DNA of 64,000 bases from DATJHM01 sp963777355 (GTDB taxonomy: Bacteria > Chloroflexota > Ktedonobacteria > Ktedonobacterales > Ktedonobacteraceae): the NCBI GenBank assembly GCA_963777355.1, contig CAVZQK010000002.1, forward strand, positions 124,001-188,000, in the 5' to 3' direction. A program made the translations under genes and the position numbers. The notes under the pieces were generated by a model. That model did not search any database. It saw only the letters and a program-made list of their open reading frames with translations, and was not told the origin of the DNA. How positions within the stretch are numbered: the first letter of the stretch is position 1; each line of letters opens with the position of its first letter. This document shows positions 36,865 to 46,261 of this stretch, piece by piece.

Positions 36865-38302
36865 TTACTTTTGTTGAAAAATTTTGTGGCTTTTCCAGGC
36901 CACTGCGCCAGGCGAGGAGCCGCCCAGGACTTCTATAGAAAGTCCTGTTTCCTGGCTATAAAGTTTTGCAATACGTTTTACCTGCTCATACGCCCCGCGC
37001 CTCGCCAGCACTGCCACGGTTCCACCGCTCCCCCCACCGGTGATTTTTGCACCATATAACTGAGATTCCGGACCGGCCTGACGAATCAGCTCTACCAGCC
37101 GATCGGTGCCAGATGAGCCGAGACCACAGGCGCTATAACTACTATGCGATTGATACATGAGCTCTCCCAGCAATTGGAGCTGTTCTTCACTCACTTTATC
37201 TTCTGCAAGCAGGTTGCGGAAGAGACGAACTCGGTGGTGCTCATAGATAGGATGAGCGGTTGGTTGCCGTACCGCATACGTTCGCTCTGGCAGAATCGTT
37301 GTTACTTCGTCGGTAGAACCACCATACCGGTCCAGAAAGTCCGCGCCAGTCATATGTAAAGGTACGCGCTCCCGGTAGCAGATCTCCCAGAGGGAAGGCG
37401 GCAGGTTTGCCAGATAGCCATGCCAGAGCGGATCTCGAATGACGACGCGGTTTTTTTCGCTCATTTGTACATTGAAACCAGCCAGCTCTGCAACGATGCG
37501 ATAGCCCATAAAAGCTCCGACGCGCACCGAGCTGTAATCGGCTCCCGTGACGGCATGACGAATGCCAGAATCAATCCCCCAGACCTCTACCTCTGGCGGC
37601 AATGTGACCGCTGCCTGCAATTCCGCTGGTTGGCAGAGCAGGGCGAGCAGACTATCCTGCTGACCACAGGCCGAGGTCATCTGGTCCATAATACCGCATG
37701 GTGCGCCTACGATCAGATTCTCTGCCTGCTGGCACAGAAGCGCAATCTGCCGTCCTTCCAGATCAATGTTGTAGAGGCCACAAAGTGCCTGCATGGTCGC
37801 GACTTCTAAGGCCGCCGAGGAGCTAACACCCTTGCCGCTGGGGACATCCGAGTAGATGAGCAGGCGTAAACCCTGGAGCGGGAAGGGATGCTGTTGTCGC
37901 AGAACTAGCAAGACGCCAATGACATATGCGCCCCAGGAATTCGTGACATTTGCCGTCAGTGCCGTATGAGCGCTGGCGTAGTCCTGGTAATCAAGCATGT
38001 CCAGGGGAAACTCTATTTGAGGTTCTGCCGCACCGCCTGCCGAATTTGTGCTGCGAAGAAGCATGCTTTTCTCCTTCGCAGGCTGAAATCGCGACCCAGG
38101 TGGCAAGGCTCAATGGCAGTTCAAGGACCAGAGAACCGGAGTAGTCGGCGACTCCTCCCATCAGATCGAGACGACCAGGTGCACGCGCAATCCAGAGCGG
38201 TTGCTCAGTATCAAAAAACGTTTCATTATGCTGTAACGCTGTTAAAAAAGCAGTCAGCCCTGGCGTCTGCTCTGCCGCAGGTTCATCAATGTACCACTTC
38301 AT
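36865..38302 (-). pseudogene. galK: Galactokinase-like GHMP kinase, frameshifted near the N-terminus
   Basis: The N-terminal frame (start 38302) carries the galactokinase opening ARAPGRLDLMGGVADYSGS with the sugar-binding region, then LPLSLATWVAISACEGEK. It goes out of frame near 38068. The protein resumes one frame over as MLLRSTNSAGGAAEPQIEFP, then the phosphate loop YSDVPSGKGVSSSAALEVAT, the central CGIMDQMTSACG and the GHMP C-terminal motif GAKITGGGSGGTVAVL. The galactokinase signature GRxNLxGEHxDY is altered to GRLDLMGGVADY, as in a subgroup often sharing operons with galT. It would phosphorylate galactose or a related sugar if intact. It is the last gene of the minus-strand gal operon. 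Confidence 0.82.
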
Positions 38303-38330
38303 GCTTTTTCCCCGTTTCTAGTGCTCTGTC

Positions 38331-38462
38331 AGACCTCATGTGTAGGGCAGAGCGGCTTGCCCGTCTCCAGTTAGCCAACCAGGAATCTCGTAGGGCAGAT
38401 CGGCTTGCCCGTCTCCAGTTAGCCAATGACCATTTTGCCGGATGTTGTCCATCCTACAATTG
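38331..38462. repeat. Family A paired repeat inside the gal operon
   Basis: Two 37-base units beginning GTAGGGCAGA and ending TCTCCAGTTAGCCAA occur at 38342-38378 and 38390-38426, a 48-base period, differing at one base. Each holds the small palindrome GGGCA...TGCCC. A left flank AGTGCTCTGTCA resembles the terminal inverted repeat of the 46262 element, and a tail CATCCTACAA resembles its right end, but the outer right arm is lost. It lies between the galK and phosphatase genes. Confidence 0.75.
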
Positions 38463-38484
38463 ATCTCTTAAAACCCGTTCTACG

Positions 38485-39507
38485 TCATTGTGGAGTCAAT
38501 AATTTTTCTCGATAAAGGATAGATTGTAAGACAGGCTCGACCTGCTGACGAATCTGGGCATTGGCATAGCCAATCCAACTGAGGGCGCTATCCACGTCCA
38601 GCAGCCCATTCAGCGGCTGACCAGAGGGATCGGTGATGACCAGTCCTGCCTCTCGTGCGATCAGCTCTGTGCAAAGGTCGTACGGATGACAGCACAGGCC
38701 GAGTGGGTGCCCCTGGGTCCGTAGCAATGGTTCGAGCAGGGGGCGCAGGTCGGCGATCCAGCGATCATGACCCATTAAGAGCTCGTAAAGTTGACCTCCA
38801 GTTGCAATATACTGGTCTTCAAAAACACGAACTTCCCCTGGTTGGCCATTCCCTACGACACGATCAACGATCTCGTCATCTATCGCTGCCAGCTCTGCTC
38901 TGCCGCCTGCGAAGAAGCGGGAGATGCCCCCATAGCCGTGCGCAATGGTTGGTGATTGCGAAGGCTGAGGGATCAGCGGTTGCCGCTCGCCTGTGCGCCA
39001 GTTCATGCGCTCACCGCCCGCGCCCTCTCCTTTGATAGCCCAGAGGCTATCGCTTAAATTTTGTTTGATCAGCGGCACTTCGGTCTGTAGCGCCACTTCA
39101 ATGTCATTTAAGCGCGTCTGCTCTCCGTGATTTGGCGCAACACCGGTTAGTATCCAGGCCGCACGCTTCTGATACATAATGCCCCGCGTGCCGTCTATCG
39201 GATCTATGATGATGCGCAACTCTGCCTGATCGGGCTGAGTGCCTTCAGGAAAGGTCATCACGCCGGTCTCGCCCAGACCTTCGGCAATCAGGACAAAAGA
39301 ACGTTCCTGCCCCAGCAAGCTAAATTGCTCGATGAGTACGGCCTCTGAGATACGATCTATCGCGAAAATTGTGTCGCCCGCCTGCTGAGCGACGGCCTCG
39401 GAAAGTTGCTCGATGGTCTGTTGCTCTGCACTTTCAGCCACTTTGTTACGAATTGCTTCGTGGATGACGCGCAACTGACTGAGCAGGCGCGCTGCGTTCG
39501 CAATCAT
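38485..39507 (-). CDS. Inositol-monophosphatase-family phosphatase in the gal operon
   Basis: This 340-residue protein of the Li+-sensitive FIG superfamily has the metal motif IIDPIDGTRGIMYQ, an upstream GDTIFAIDRISE with the first acidic ligand region, and FVLIAEGLGETGV for the catalytic Glu. A late HPYDLCTELIAREAGLVITD corresponds to the WDxAAG-like motif. It is longer than inositol monophosphatase by an insertion before HGYGGISRFF. It overlaps galT by 4 bases (ATGA) and precedes galK, so it belongs to the galactose unit. The substrate is probably a sugar phosphate, which is an inference. Confidence 0.82.
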   Translation of the reverse strand: MIANAARLLSQLRVIHEAIRNKVAESAEQQTIEQLSEAVAQQAGDTIFAIDRISEAVLIEQFSLLGQERSFVLIAEGLGETGVMTFPEGTQPDQAELRIIIDPIDGTRGIMYQKRAAWILTGVAPNHGEQTRLNDIEVALQTEVPLIKQNLSDSLWAIKGEGAGGERMNWRTGERQPLIPQPSQSPTIAHGYGGISRFFAGGRAELAAIDDEIVDRVVGNGQPGEVRVFEDQYIATGGQLYELLMGHDRWIADLRPLLEPLLRTQGHPLGLCCHPYDLCTELIAREAGLVITDPSGQPLNGLLDVDSALSWIGYANAQIRQQVEPVLQSILYREKLLTPQ

Positions 39508-40565
39508 TTTTCTTTTCTCAATTCTCGATAATGCACCGTAGGCACTGCCAGTAGCTCAGCCGCTTTCGCTTCAGGCGCAGTATCACTAATGAAATTTCCC
39601 CCGCCAATCTCCGGGCCTGCCAGGTATTTTAATACTGTTGGACGCCGTAAGGGTGGGTGAAACGCAATAAAGAAATGGAATGAGGAGTAGTCGCCGCCAT
39701 CTGCGGGCGCTTGGTGCAGTGGCATGACATAGGGGAACGACATCTCCCATAAGTTATCAAAGCGGACGGTGATATTTTTCAATGCCTGTGCCAGCGAGAC
39801 TACCTCTGGCTCTCGCAACGCGTAAATATGAGGAACGCGCCGTTTTGGGGCAATATAAACCTCATAGGCGTAACGGGCAAAATAGGGGACAAAGGCTATC
39901 GTATATTCATCTTCATATAAGATCCGCTGACCAGCCGCCTGCTCCGCACTGATGATATCCTCGAAGAGGGCGCGGCCCGTCTCCTGACAATAGCGCTTAC
40001 TGGCCTGCAACTCTTGCTCAATGGTCTTGAAGACAAAGTTGGTCGCGTAGATCTGGCCGTGAGGATGAGGGTTGGAGACACCCACGACCTCACCTTTGTT
40101 TTCAAAACATAAGACATGCTTGACGTCCGGACGCTGTCCAAGATCATACGTCTGCTGCTGCCAGACCTGTACGATCTCGCTGATAAGATTCTCTGGCATC
40201 TCGGCCAACGTGAGATTATGCTTCGGACTGTAACAGATCACACGCGCTATGCCCTGGGCCGGGCGTACACGATAAGGCGATAAGGGAATCGCTGGCTCTG
40301 TGGGCGCGTCCGGCCCAACGCAGGGATGGTCATTGTCGAATACATAGGTTCCCGTGTAGTGAGGATTGATGGCACCGCTTACCCGCTGATTTCCTGGGCA
40401 GAGATAACAATCCTCGACATACTCCGGCGGAATAATCTCCTGGTCTGAGACTGTGGCCCCAATCCACGGACGATTTTGACGATGGGCCGCCACTACTACC
40501 CACTCTTCTCTCAGCGGGTGCCAGCGCTCTTCCCATATTCCGCTGGCTGCTTGATCTTCGTTCAT
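39504..40565 (-). CDS. galT: Galactose-1-phosphate uridylyltransferase
   Basis: This 353-residue HIT-superfamily enzyme swaps UMP between UDP-glucose and galactose-1-phosphate in the Leloir pathway. Visible are RWHPLREEWVVVAAHRQNRP, the zinc-type CYLCPGN, and the nucleophile motif SNPHPHGQIYATNF (central His of HPH). A C-terminal FHFFIAFHPPLRRPTVLKYL and the terminal GGGNFISDTAPE match bacterial GalT. The ATG at 40565 is chosen, with GAGGAAGAGGGA before it, over an upstream in-frame extension. It is the first gene of the operon galT, phosphatase, galK. Confidence 0.93.
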   Translation of the reverse strand: MNEDQAASGIWEERWHPLREEWVVVAAHRQNRPWIGATVSDQEIIPPEYVEDCYLCPGNQRVSGAINPHYTGTYVFDNDHPCVGPDAPTEPAIPLSPYRVRPAQGIARVICYSPKHNLTLAEMPENLISEIVQVWQQQTYDLGQRPDVKHVLCFENKGEVVGVSNPHPHGQIYATNFVFKTIEQELQASKRYCQETGRALFEDIISAEQAAGQRILYEDEYTIAFVPYFARYAYEVYIAPKRRVPHIYALREPEVVSLAQALKNITVRFDNLWEMSFPYVMPLHQAPADGGDYSSFHFFIAFHPPLRRPTVLKYLAGPEIGGGNFISDTAPEAKAAELLAVPTVHYRELRKEK

Positions 40566-40777
40566 GAGTTCCCTCTTCCTCTTAGACGCTTCCGTATGCT
40601 TATCTCTAGTATACCTGCACAAATAGCGCGATGTCAACGCACGAACGTGCAAAATATATGCATGAAATAAGCAAAAGCAGCGGAGAAGATAGGACCTTTA
40701 TTACAGTAGACAAGTGTTTCAGGCTAAAAGCCTACCGCCTGAATCTGGCCTGAATCAGTGGGTAAAAAGTCCTGTTT

Positions 40778-41917
40778 TTACTCACTATTGATAGCCTGAT
40801 CTAACGTACGTGGAGAAGAATCGAGAAAATGGTCCCACGCGCTTGTCTGCCAATCATCAACCTGGTCCGGTTCAGGAAACCAATTTGGTAGTGTTATGAG
40901 CAGATGCTCAGCCAGAGATGCCAGAAATGGCTCATACATGGCGCGGATATCCGCAAGGCGCTTTTCAGCCGCCGCACCATCATTGAAGGCCATGCCATTT
41001 GCCCCTAACATTTCTTGTAGCCGTAGGAAGTCGGTGGAAGAGAGCCTGTTTACTTTAAGGGTAGGCGGACTCCCATAGGTCTGGGCCAGATCAACCGCTA
41101 CGTGACGGGCAATTGCAAAGGTGAATTTAGCAGGTTTTATCGGGATCTTATCCACGCCCGCAATAATTACGGCACACGTATCCAGAATCGTTGTCAATGC
41201 CCCCAACCAGGATTGGTGCTCATGTTGTGAACGGTAATAGGTCAGTACCGGATAGGAGAGATGGCTCTCTAAAAGCTCAGAGCACCAGCGCTCCCATTCG
41301 CGTAGAAACGCTAAGAGCTCGTCACAGTTTTTTCCGTGCGTATGCCGTCTGAGCAGTTCGCTTGCTGCGGGGGGCGACCCTGCTCGCGCATCAAGGAGCG
41401 CAATATTAATCTCACGGCGCGAGAACGCTTGATAAATGATTGGCACGTAGCCAATTACCAGGGCCAGAAAGGCAAAACCTAGCCCGCCTTCTGCAACCAC
41501 CAGGATACGATCAGGGCCAGGTAATGGCGTTACATCCCCCAGGCCCAGGGTGAAAAATGTTGTGCCACTTAAATACAAATATGTGGTGAATGCGATCAGT
41601 TTTTCTGGAGCATTCACTGGTACTGCGCACCCCCACTGGATTAGCGCAAATGCCAGGATAAAGACTCCAGCCCACACTACCAGCAGAAGTATCAGTGAAA
41701 GCGGTCCATAGTAGCTCAGATATTGGTCACGGCGATTGCTGGGTCTCATTTTTTTCCCCAACATCGACCAGACCGCCCAGGTGGACACGTAAAATAGCCG
41801 TGCGAGACGAAATTTTCGGGACACCCGGCGTGGCAGAATGATCGTCTCAAATCCATCCTGTGCAACAATCAGAATGAGCAACAGGCCAAAAAGTGCAGCG
41901 ACAACCCCCATAATCAT
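40778..41917 (-). CDS. Two-TM potassium channel-like protein
   Basis: This 379-residue membrane protein has an N-terminal segment (VVAALFGLLLILIVAQDGFE), a second helix at LSLILLLVVWAGVFILAFAL, a pore loop with selectivity filter GTTFFTLGLGDVTPLPGPDR, and an inner helix FAFLALVIGYVPIIYQAF. The T-x-G-x-GD filter marks it as an ion channel of the PF07885 kind, with TLGLGD in place of the canonical TVGYGD. A soluble helical domain of about 200 residues follows and is not RCK/TrkA-like. Its ligand is unknown. It probably conducts K+, though the altered filter leaves selectivity uncertain. Confidence 0.82.
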   Translation of the reverse strand: MIMGVVAALFGLLLILIVAQDGFETIILPRRVSRKFRLARLFYVSTWAVWSMLGKKMRPSNRRDQYLSYYGPLSLILLLVVWAGVFILAFALIQWGCAVPVNAPEKLIAFTTYLYLSGTTFFTLGLGDVTPLPGPDRILVVAEGGLGFAFLALVIGYVPIIYQAFSRREINIALLDARAGSPPAASELLRRHTHGKNCDELLAFLREWERWCSELLESHLSYPVLTYYRSQHEHQSWLGALTTILDTCAVIIAGVDKIPIKPAKFTFAIARHVAVDLAQTYGSPPTLKVNRLSSTDFLRLQEMLGANGMAFNDGAAAEKRLADIRAMYEPFLASLAEHLLITLPNWFPEPDQVDDWQTSAWDHFLDSSPRTLDQAINSE

Positions 41918-42110
41918 CCCTTCATGTAGAAATATCTTACAAATGAAAAATTTTCTTGTCCGTAGTATTGTATTCAGCAGAGAGCGGCAATGTCCAGGTA
42001 TCCTTCTTGTTCTTGCTAACCGTAGTATAATATGAATACCATCATTGAAGCGGCATATCGCCTCTGCCCGTTTATTACAAGCTGCGGAGGATGCCGACGA
42101 AGGAGGAAAA

Positions 42111-42365
42111 ATGCAGCAACCTGAATATACTCAGCTGCCACCTGAGCATAGCCCCCTGATAGAACTGGCGACTAGATTGGGATATGTGGTGTATTCCTAT
42201 ACTACCACTCCACCCAATAACTCTAAGACTTGCCTGGGAAGCCCTTTGCCCCACTATCGTATCGATGATGGGCTTGGCCGGTCCAGCGATAGTAATGATC
42301 TGGTGGATGCTCTGGCCTTTATGATTAAGCGCGATATGTTATCTATTACTTCGCCGATCAGCTGA
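42111..42365 (+). CDS. Small protein of unknown function
   Basis: An 84-residue protein (MQQPEYTQLPPEHSPLIELA...) with a Tyr/Thr/Pro-rich middle and no membrane segment. The strong AAGGAGG 5 bases before the ATG supports real translation and this start rather than an upstream TTG at 42045. It lies divergent from the channel gene. I do not recognise a family. The 231 bases that follow to 42596 hold only AT-rich sequence with two CCGACGT-like motifs. Confidence 0.55.
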   Translation: MQQPEYTQLPPEHSPLIELATRLGYVVYSYTTTPPNNSKTCLGSPLPHYRIDDGLGRSSDSNDLVDALAFMIKRDMLSITSPIS

Positions 42366-42596
42366 CTCTGCTGCCAGAAAACAGAAATATTTTCGCTACT
42401 AAATAAAAGCTGACCGACGTTTGTTCTACTGTGTATAGAAACTGTCGGACGTAGCAAAAAAGTACCTCAACGTCGGCCATGATGGAACTTATTGATACGT
42501 TTAAGTATTCCTATTACGTAGAGACGGTGGAGAAAGAGCGGAAATGTACTCTTCTTTTGCTTTTTCCAGCGTCGTACGCACGGTGAATATATTATA

Positions 42597-44348
42597 ATGG
42601 ATACAATGAATATTATTCGAGAAAAAGAAACGATGCAAAAGAGACCTCTTTTCCGGGAGCCACAGAAGTCAGGTAAAGCATTTCTGACACCTCTCTCCTT
42701 TGTGCTTCTCCTGTCTATTATGACTGTGTTTCTCAGTTCTTGTGGAGGTAATACCCCTCTTCAGCAACAGACAAATCAGGACCGTATGCATTTGCAGCAG
42801 GCGCTTCAGCAGGCCGAGAATATCGGTGTCCCGCTCGCTACTCTGAAGCCTATCACCTCTCAGGTGCAAACGCTTAATCAGACAAATGCTCCCTGGACGC
42901 TCTTTAGCGATCAATCTACAAAGACGTATTTCCAAAATCTTATAATACGCTATCAACAACTTACGCTTCAGACTCAGGCTGTGATGCAGGTCTCGACGGA
43001 GCAATCCAAAGAGCAGGCTCAGACGAATCTTCTCTCTCTGCAAAAAGGCCTGGCCCTCGATGGTCCCGCGCATATGCCTGTCGATGTGCTTTCACAGGTC
43101 TACAATCAGCAGTTGCTCCAGTTTAATAAAGCTACTACTCCTAGAGAGTTTACTGCTATTAGTAGCCGCGTGCATGACGCCGATGCAACCTTGAATATGT
43201 TGCCTCATACTATGGATGCTCTTCAGAGCTTTGCTGATGTGCTGCAATTGTTAAAGAGCCAGCATCAGGATATCACTACTCCACAGCAGCAGTACGATGA
43301 CGATAACAAAGCGATTAGCGCCGCTATGACTCCCGCCTCGCTCCAGCAGGTCGAGCAGCAGATAGATAGCCAGAATCAGCAGCTCGCTACTCAGTATCAG
43401 AATGTTATCCCCGATCTGGTAACTACCCGCATAAATGAACTGGCTGCTAATGTTCAGTTGATGCAGCAACAAGGGATCAATGTTACTGCCTACCAGGCAG
43501 ACCTGGATGCTGATCGAACGCAGGGGAGCCAGGTCAAGACGATGCAAGATTTTCTGGCCTTTACTAAGAAAATTACGGCTGATAAGGCGACTATGCAGAT
43601 GGACCTCTTGAAGGGTCAGTCGATGCAGCTTGTGAAGCAGTTTCATAACGAGGTGAATGTCTGGGGTAATGCTCATCTTTATCATGATACTTATGATGGT
43701 AAGGATTATCCCCTCGATAATAGCTACATGGCGAAAGGTATTGGCGAGGACCTGGATCGCTATCTAAGTACTGCTGTGACGGCTGATGATTACCAGCAGC
43801 TGATTGCGACGACGCAAAACGAGCTCTTTCATCTACATATGTTTGAGCAAGAATATATCGATAAGACGCCTTTTGATCAGGTACATCAGACTGATATCCA
43901 ACTTCTTCAGCATTATCAGTTGATGAATAGCCAGGTTATTATTGTCTCAACGGCAGGTCAAGCCTTGCGCCTCTATCAGAATGGCAAGCTGGTCAAAGGT
44001 TTCCTGGTCACCGCTGGCCGTCCAGAGCTGCCAACTGTGCCCGGTCTGTGGAGTCCGTTGTGGCGTCTCACCAATACTGAGTTCCACTCTCCCTATCCAC
44101 CCGGTTCGCAGTACTACTATGAGCCAACAAAGATTAATTATGCCATTTTGTATCATGAGGGTGGCTACTACCTGCATGACTCCTGGTGGCGCAATGATTA
44201 CGGTCCTGGCACCCAGTTCTACCATATCGATTCCAGCGGCAATGTCAGTGCCTCTTATGGCACGCATGGCTGCGTAAATATCCGTGAGGACCAGGCCGCC
44301 TGGTTGTATGGGCAGACAAGTTACAGCACTTCTATTCTCATTTATTAG
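42597..44348 (+). CDS. L,D-transpeptidase (YkuD) lipoprotein with long helical stalk
   Basis: This 583-residue exported protein has a hydrophobic segment ending in a lipobox-like FLSSCGGN (about residue 50), then a Gln-rich helical region of about 380 residues with likely coiled coils (QQQTNQDRMHLQQALQQAE). The C-terminal YkuD domain (about 440-583) has VIIVSTAGQALRLYQNG, SPYPPGSQYYYEP, an upstream His in the YHEGGYYLHDSWW segment, and the catalytic HGCVNI. It would form 3-3 type peptidoglycan cross-links or attach proteins, with the stalk positioning the domain within the thick wall. Several ATGs (42597, 42606, 42633) could be the start; no ribosome site decides. Confidence 0.85.
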   Translation: MDTMNIIREKETMQKRPLFREPQKSGKAFLTPLSFVLLLSIMTVFLSSCGGNTPLQQQTNQDRMHLQQALQQAENIGVPLATLKPITSQVQTLNQTNAPWTLFSDQSTKTYFQNLIIRYQQLTLQTQAVMQVSTEQSKEQAQTNLLSLQKGLALDGPAHMPVDVLSQVYNQQLLQFNKATTPREFTAISSRVHDADATLNMLPHTMDALQSFADVLQLLKSQHQDITTPQQQYDDDNKAISAAMTPASLQQVEQQIDSQNQQLATQYQNVIPDLVTTRINELAANVQLMQQQGINVTAYQADLDADRTQGSQVKTMQDFLAFTKKITADKATMQMDLLKGQSMQLVKQFHNEVNVWGNAHLYHDTYDGKDYPLDNSYMAKGIGEDLDRYLSTAVTADDYQQLIATTQNELFHLHMFEQEYIDKTPFDQVHQTDIQLLQHYQLMNSQVIIVSTAGQALRLYQNGKLVKGFLVTAGRPELPTVPGLWSPLWRLTNTEFHSPYPPGSQYYYEPTKINYAILYHEGGYYLHDSWWRNDYGPGTQFYHIDSSGNVSASYGTHGCVNIREDQAAWLYGQTSYSTSILIY

Positions 44349-44433
44349 CATTTACAGATGAATGTTTCCTTTATGGGAGATTTTCTGGGAGATTTGAAGA
44401 GCTCTTGTATTGGACATATAATGCCAACTTAGG

Positions 44434-44474
44434 TACACTAGGAGAGAGATATTTTTCATCTCTCTCCTAGTGTA
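44434..44474. terminator. Very strong 17-bp hairpin after the transpeptidase gene
   Basis: A perfect 17-bp stem (left arm TACACTAGGAGAGAGAT, 44434-44450) with loop ATTTTTC is followed by TTTAGG. It lies 86 bases downstream of the stop. Terminator is the simplest reading, although the T-tract is short. The same stem would be followed by TGTACC on the other strand, so plus-strand action is favoured. Confidence 0.6.
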
Positions 44475-44522
44475 TTTAGGCTGGAGAAATGGTGTGGTAT
44501 CCTGCTGCAAAGGAGCAATAGC

Positions 44523-45467
44523 ATGGATCTGATTAGCGGCTTGCATCACCTGACGGCGTGTGTCGGTGCAGCTCAAGAGGATGTTGATTTTTACACCAAA
44601 ATCATTGGCTTACGTCTTGTAAAGCAGACTGTTTTATTGGATGGGGAAAAACCTGTCTACCACCTCTATTATGCCAACGAGACTGGCACTCCTGGCACTG
44701 TTATGACGACTTTTCCCTATAAGCAGCTTGGTCTCTATGGCCGTAAAGGTACTGGCCAGGTAAAGGTGACCTCTTATTGCGTCCCTGCATCTTCGCTTCC
44801 TTTCTGGTTGAAACGTTTCTCGTCGTTCAATGTAGCGCATAGTGCCATTCAAGAACGGTTTGGACAGCCCTATATCCGCTTCGAGCATCCAGGTGGTCTG
44901 TCTTTCGAGCTGATTGGCGATGATAAAGATCAGCGCCCTCCCTGGACGACTGCGGAAGTCTCCGCTGACGCCGCCGTTCGTGGTCTCCATAGCGTGACTT
45001 TAAGCCTGCGCGAGACCGCCGAGTCGGAGCGTTTTATGGAGGTGCTTGGCTTTAGAAAAACCGCTGAGCAAGGTGCCTACAAGCGCTTTGAGGTCGGTAA
45101 AGGTGGCTCCGGCGCGACTGTCGATTTCCTCCACGAACCTGATGTCCCCGCTGGCAGTTGGACGTTTGGCGCTGGTACTGTCCATCATATCGCTTTTGCT
45201 GTCAAGAACGATGAAGAGCAGAAGCAGGTCAAAGACTATTTAGAGGGTTTTGGCTATACCGATGTCTCTGAGCAGAAAAATCGTAACTATTTCCATTCGA
45301 TCTATTTCCGTATGCCGGGAGGCGTTCTCTTCGAGGTTGCAACCTGCGATATCGGTTTCTATATCGATGAGGCTCCTGAAGTGCTCGGTCAGCGCATCCA
45401 GTTTCCACCCTGGTTTGAGGACCGCCGCGATGAGTATCTGGCACAGTTAGAGCATATTACTGTTTAA
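44523..45467 (+). CDS. mhqO: Ring-cleaving dioxygenase-like VOC protein (MhqO-like)
   Basis: This 314-residue protein has two tandem VOC domains. The first opens GLHHLTACVGAAQEDVDFYT and the second GLHSVTLSLRETAESERFME. Metal ligands are the His of HHLTA, the His in VHHIAFAV and the Glu in LFEVAT. A C-terminal FPPWFEDRRDEYLAQL is characteristic of MhqO/MhqA proteins, which protect Bacillus against hydroquinones and other quinone-type electrophiles. The next gene is a MhqD-like esterase, reproducing the mhq pairing, so quinone or electrophile detoxification is inferred. No MhqR regulator is adjacent. Confidence 0.87.
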   Translation: MDLISGLHHLTACVGAAQEDVDFYTKIIGLRLVKQTVLLDGEKPVYHLYYANETGTPGTVMTTFPYKQLGLYGRKGTGQVKVTSYCVPASSLPFWLKRFSSFNVAHSAIQERFGQPYIRFEHPGGLSFELIGDDKDQRPPWTTAEVSADAAVRGLHSVTLSLRETAESERFMEVLGFRKTAEQGAYKRFEVGKGGSGATVDFLHEPDVPAGSWTFGAGTVHHIAFAVKNDEEQKQVKDYLEGFGYTDVSEQKNRNYFHSIYFRMPGGVLFEVATCDIGFYIDEAPEVLGQRIQFPPWFEDRRDEYLAQLEHITV

Positions 45468-45486
45468 TCTCTCACGAAGAGCAAGC

Positions 45487-45514
45487 GGCATCGGTAGCTC
45501 TCTCTGCCGATGCC
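45487..45514 (+). promoter_or_regulatory. Intercistronic hairpin between mhqO- and mhqD-like genes
   Basis: A perfect 8-bp stem (GGCATCGG with CCGATGCC) has a 12-base loop and no U-tract. It may tune relative expression of the two genes. Confidence 0.4.
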
Positions 45515-45576
45515 ATCGGACACTCTACTGCAAGGCGGGTGTCCTTGCTCCTGGGTAAATCAGAAACGAGTAGCAG

Positions 45577-46215
45577 ATGACGCACCATCATGAGGGACAG
45601 CCGCTGGTGATTCGTGGACGACCTCTCGCAGAAAGCAAGGCCGTCGCTATCTTGATGCATGGCAGAGGACATACAACCGAGACTATTCTTGCTCTGGCTG
45701 ACCGTATCGGCAACGCTGCATTTACCTATCTCGCTCCTGCCGCTAAAGATCAGACATGGTATCCTTATGGATTTATGGCTCCCATCGCTCAAAATGAGCC
45801 CTTCCTCTCGTCCGCCCTGACTGTCTACAATTCCCTCATTCACGATTTATTGCGCCAGGGATTCTCTCGCCAGCAGCTAGTCTTGCTTGGTTTCTCACAG
45901 GGAGCCTGCCTGACTGCTGAATATGCGGTGAGACATGCGGACCGCTATGGTGGTGTCGTACTCTTTACTGGCGGCTTGATAGGACCACCCGGAACCATCT
46001 GGGACTACCCTGGCTCCTTCCAGGAGACGCCCATCTTTCTTGGCACAAGTGATGTTGACAGCTTTGTTCCTGTCGAGCGCGTACACGAAAGCGCTGCTCT
46101 GTTCCAGCAGATGGGGGCAAACGTCGTTGAACGTGTCTACCCAGGCATGGATCATCTCGTCAATGACGATGAAATCTCTTTTGTGCGTTCACTTATGCAA
46201 AATCTCTCTACCTAA
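45577..46215 (+). CDS. mhqD: Alpha/beta-hydrolase, phospholipase/carboxylesterase (MhqD-like)
   Basis: This 212-residue single-domain hydrolase has the oxyanion region AILMHGRGHTTETIL, the nucleophile elbow LLGFSQGACLTAEYA (Ser), the acid in FLGTSDVDSFVPVERV (Asp) and His in YPGMDHLVNDDE. Length and motifs fit the carboxylesterase 2 group to which MhqD belongs. It lies 110 bases after the MhqO-like gene, probably co-transcribed. The substrate is unknown; quinone-adduct hydrolysis is only suggested by context. Confidence 0.87.
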   Translation: MTHHHEGQPLVIRGRPLAESKAVAILMHGRGHTTETILALADRIGNAAFTYLAPAAKDQTWYPYGFMAPIAQNEPFLSSALTVYNSLIHDLLRQGFSRQQLVLLGFSQGACLTAEYAVRHADRYGGVVLFTGGLIGPPGTIWDYPGSFQETPIFLGTSDVDSFVPVERVHESAALFQQMGANVVERVYPGMDHLVNDDEISFVRSLMQNLST

Positions 46216-46261
46216 TCTACTTCACTCTATAGAGGCAGGTAGGTGCGTCTGTTCACCGTGT

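Noticed and set aside
38342..38426. Two 37-base repeats with an 11-base gap, and similar pairs at 46307 and 55836, as CRISPR arrays
   Set aside because: Only two units occur at each place, the gap is far shorter than a spacer, at 55811 the whole 66-bp unit is duplicated, and no adaptation genes are near. They behave as dispersed elements.
40757..40786. Hairpin with T-run at the end of the channel gene as a terminator
   Set aside because: The stem overlaps the stop codon and has a mismatch; I could not decide between chance and function.
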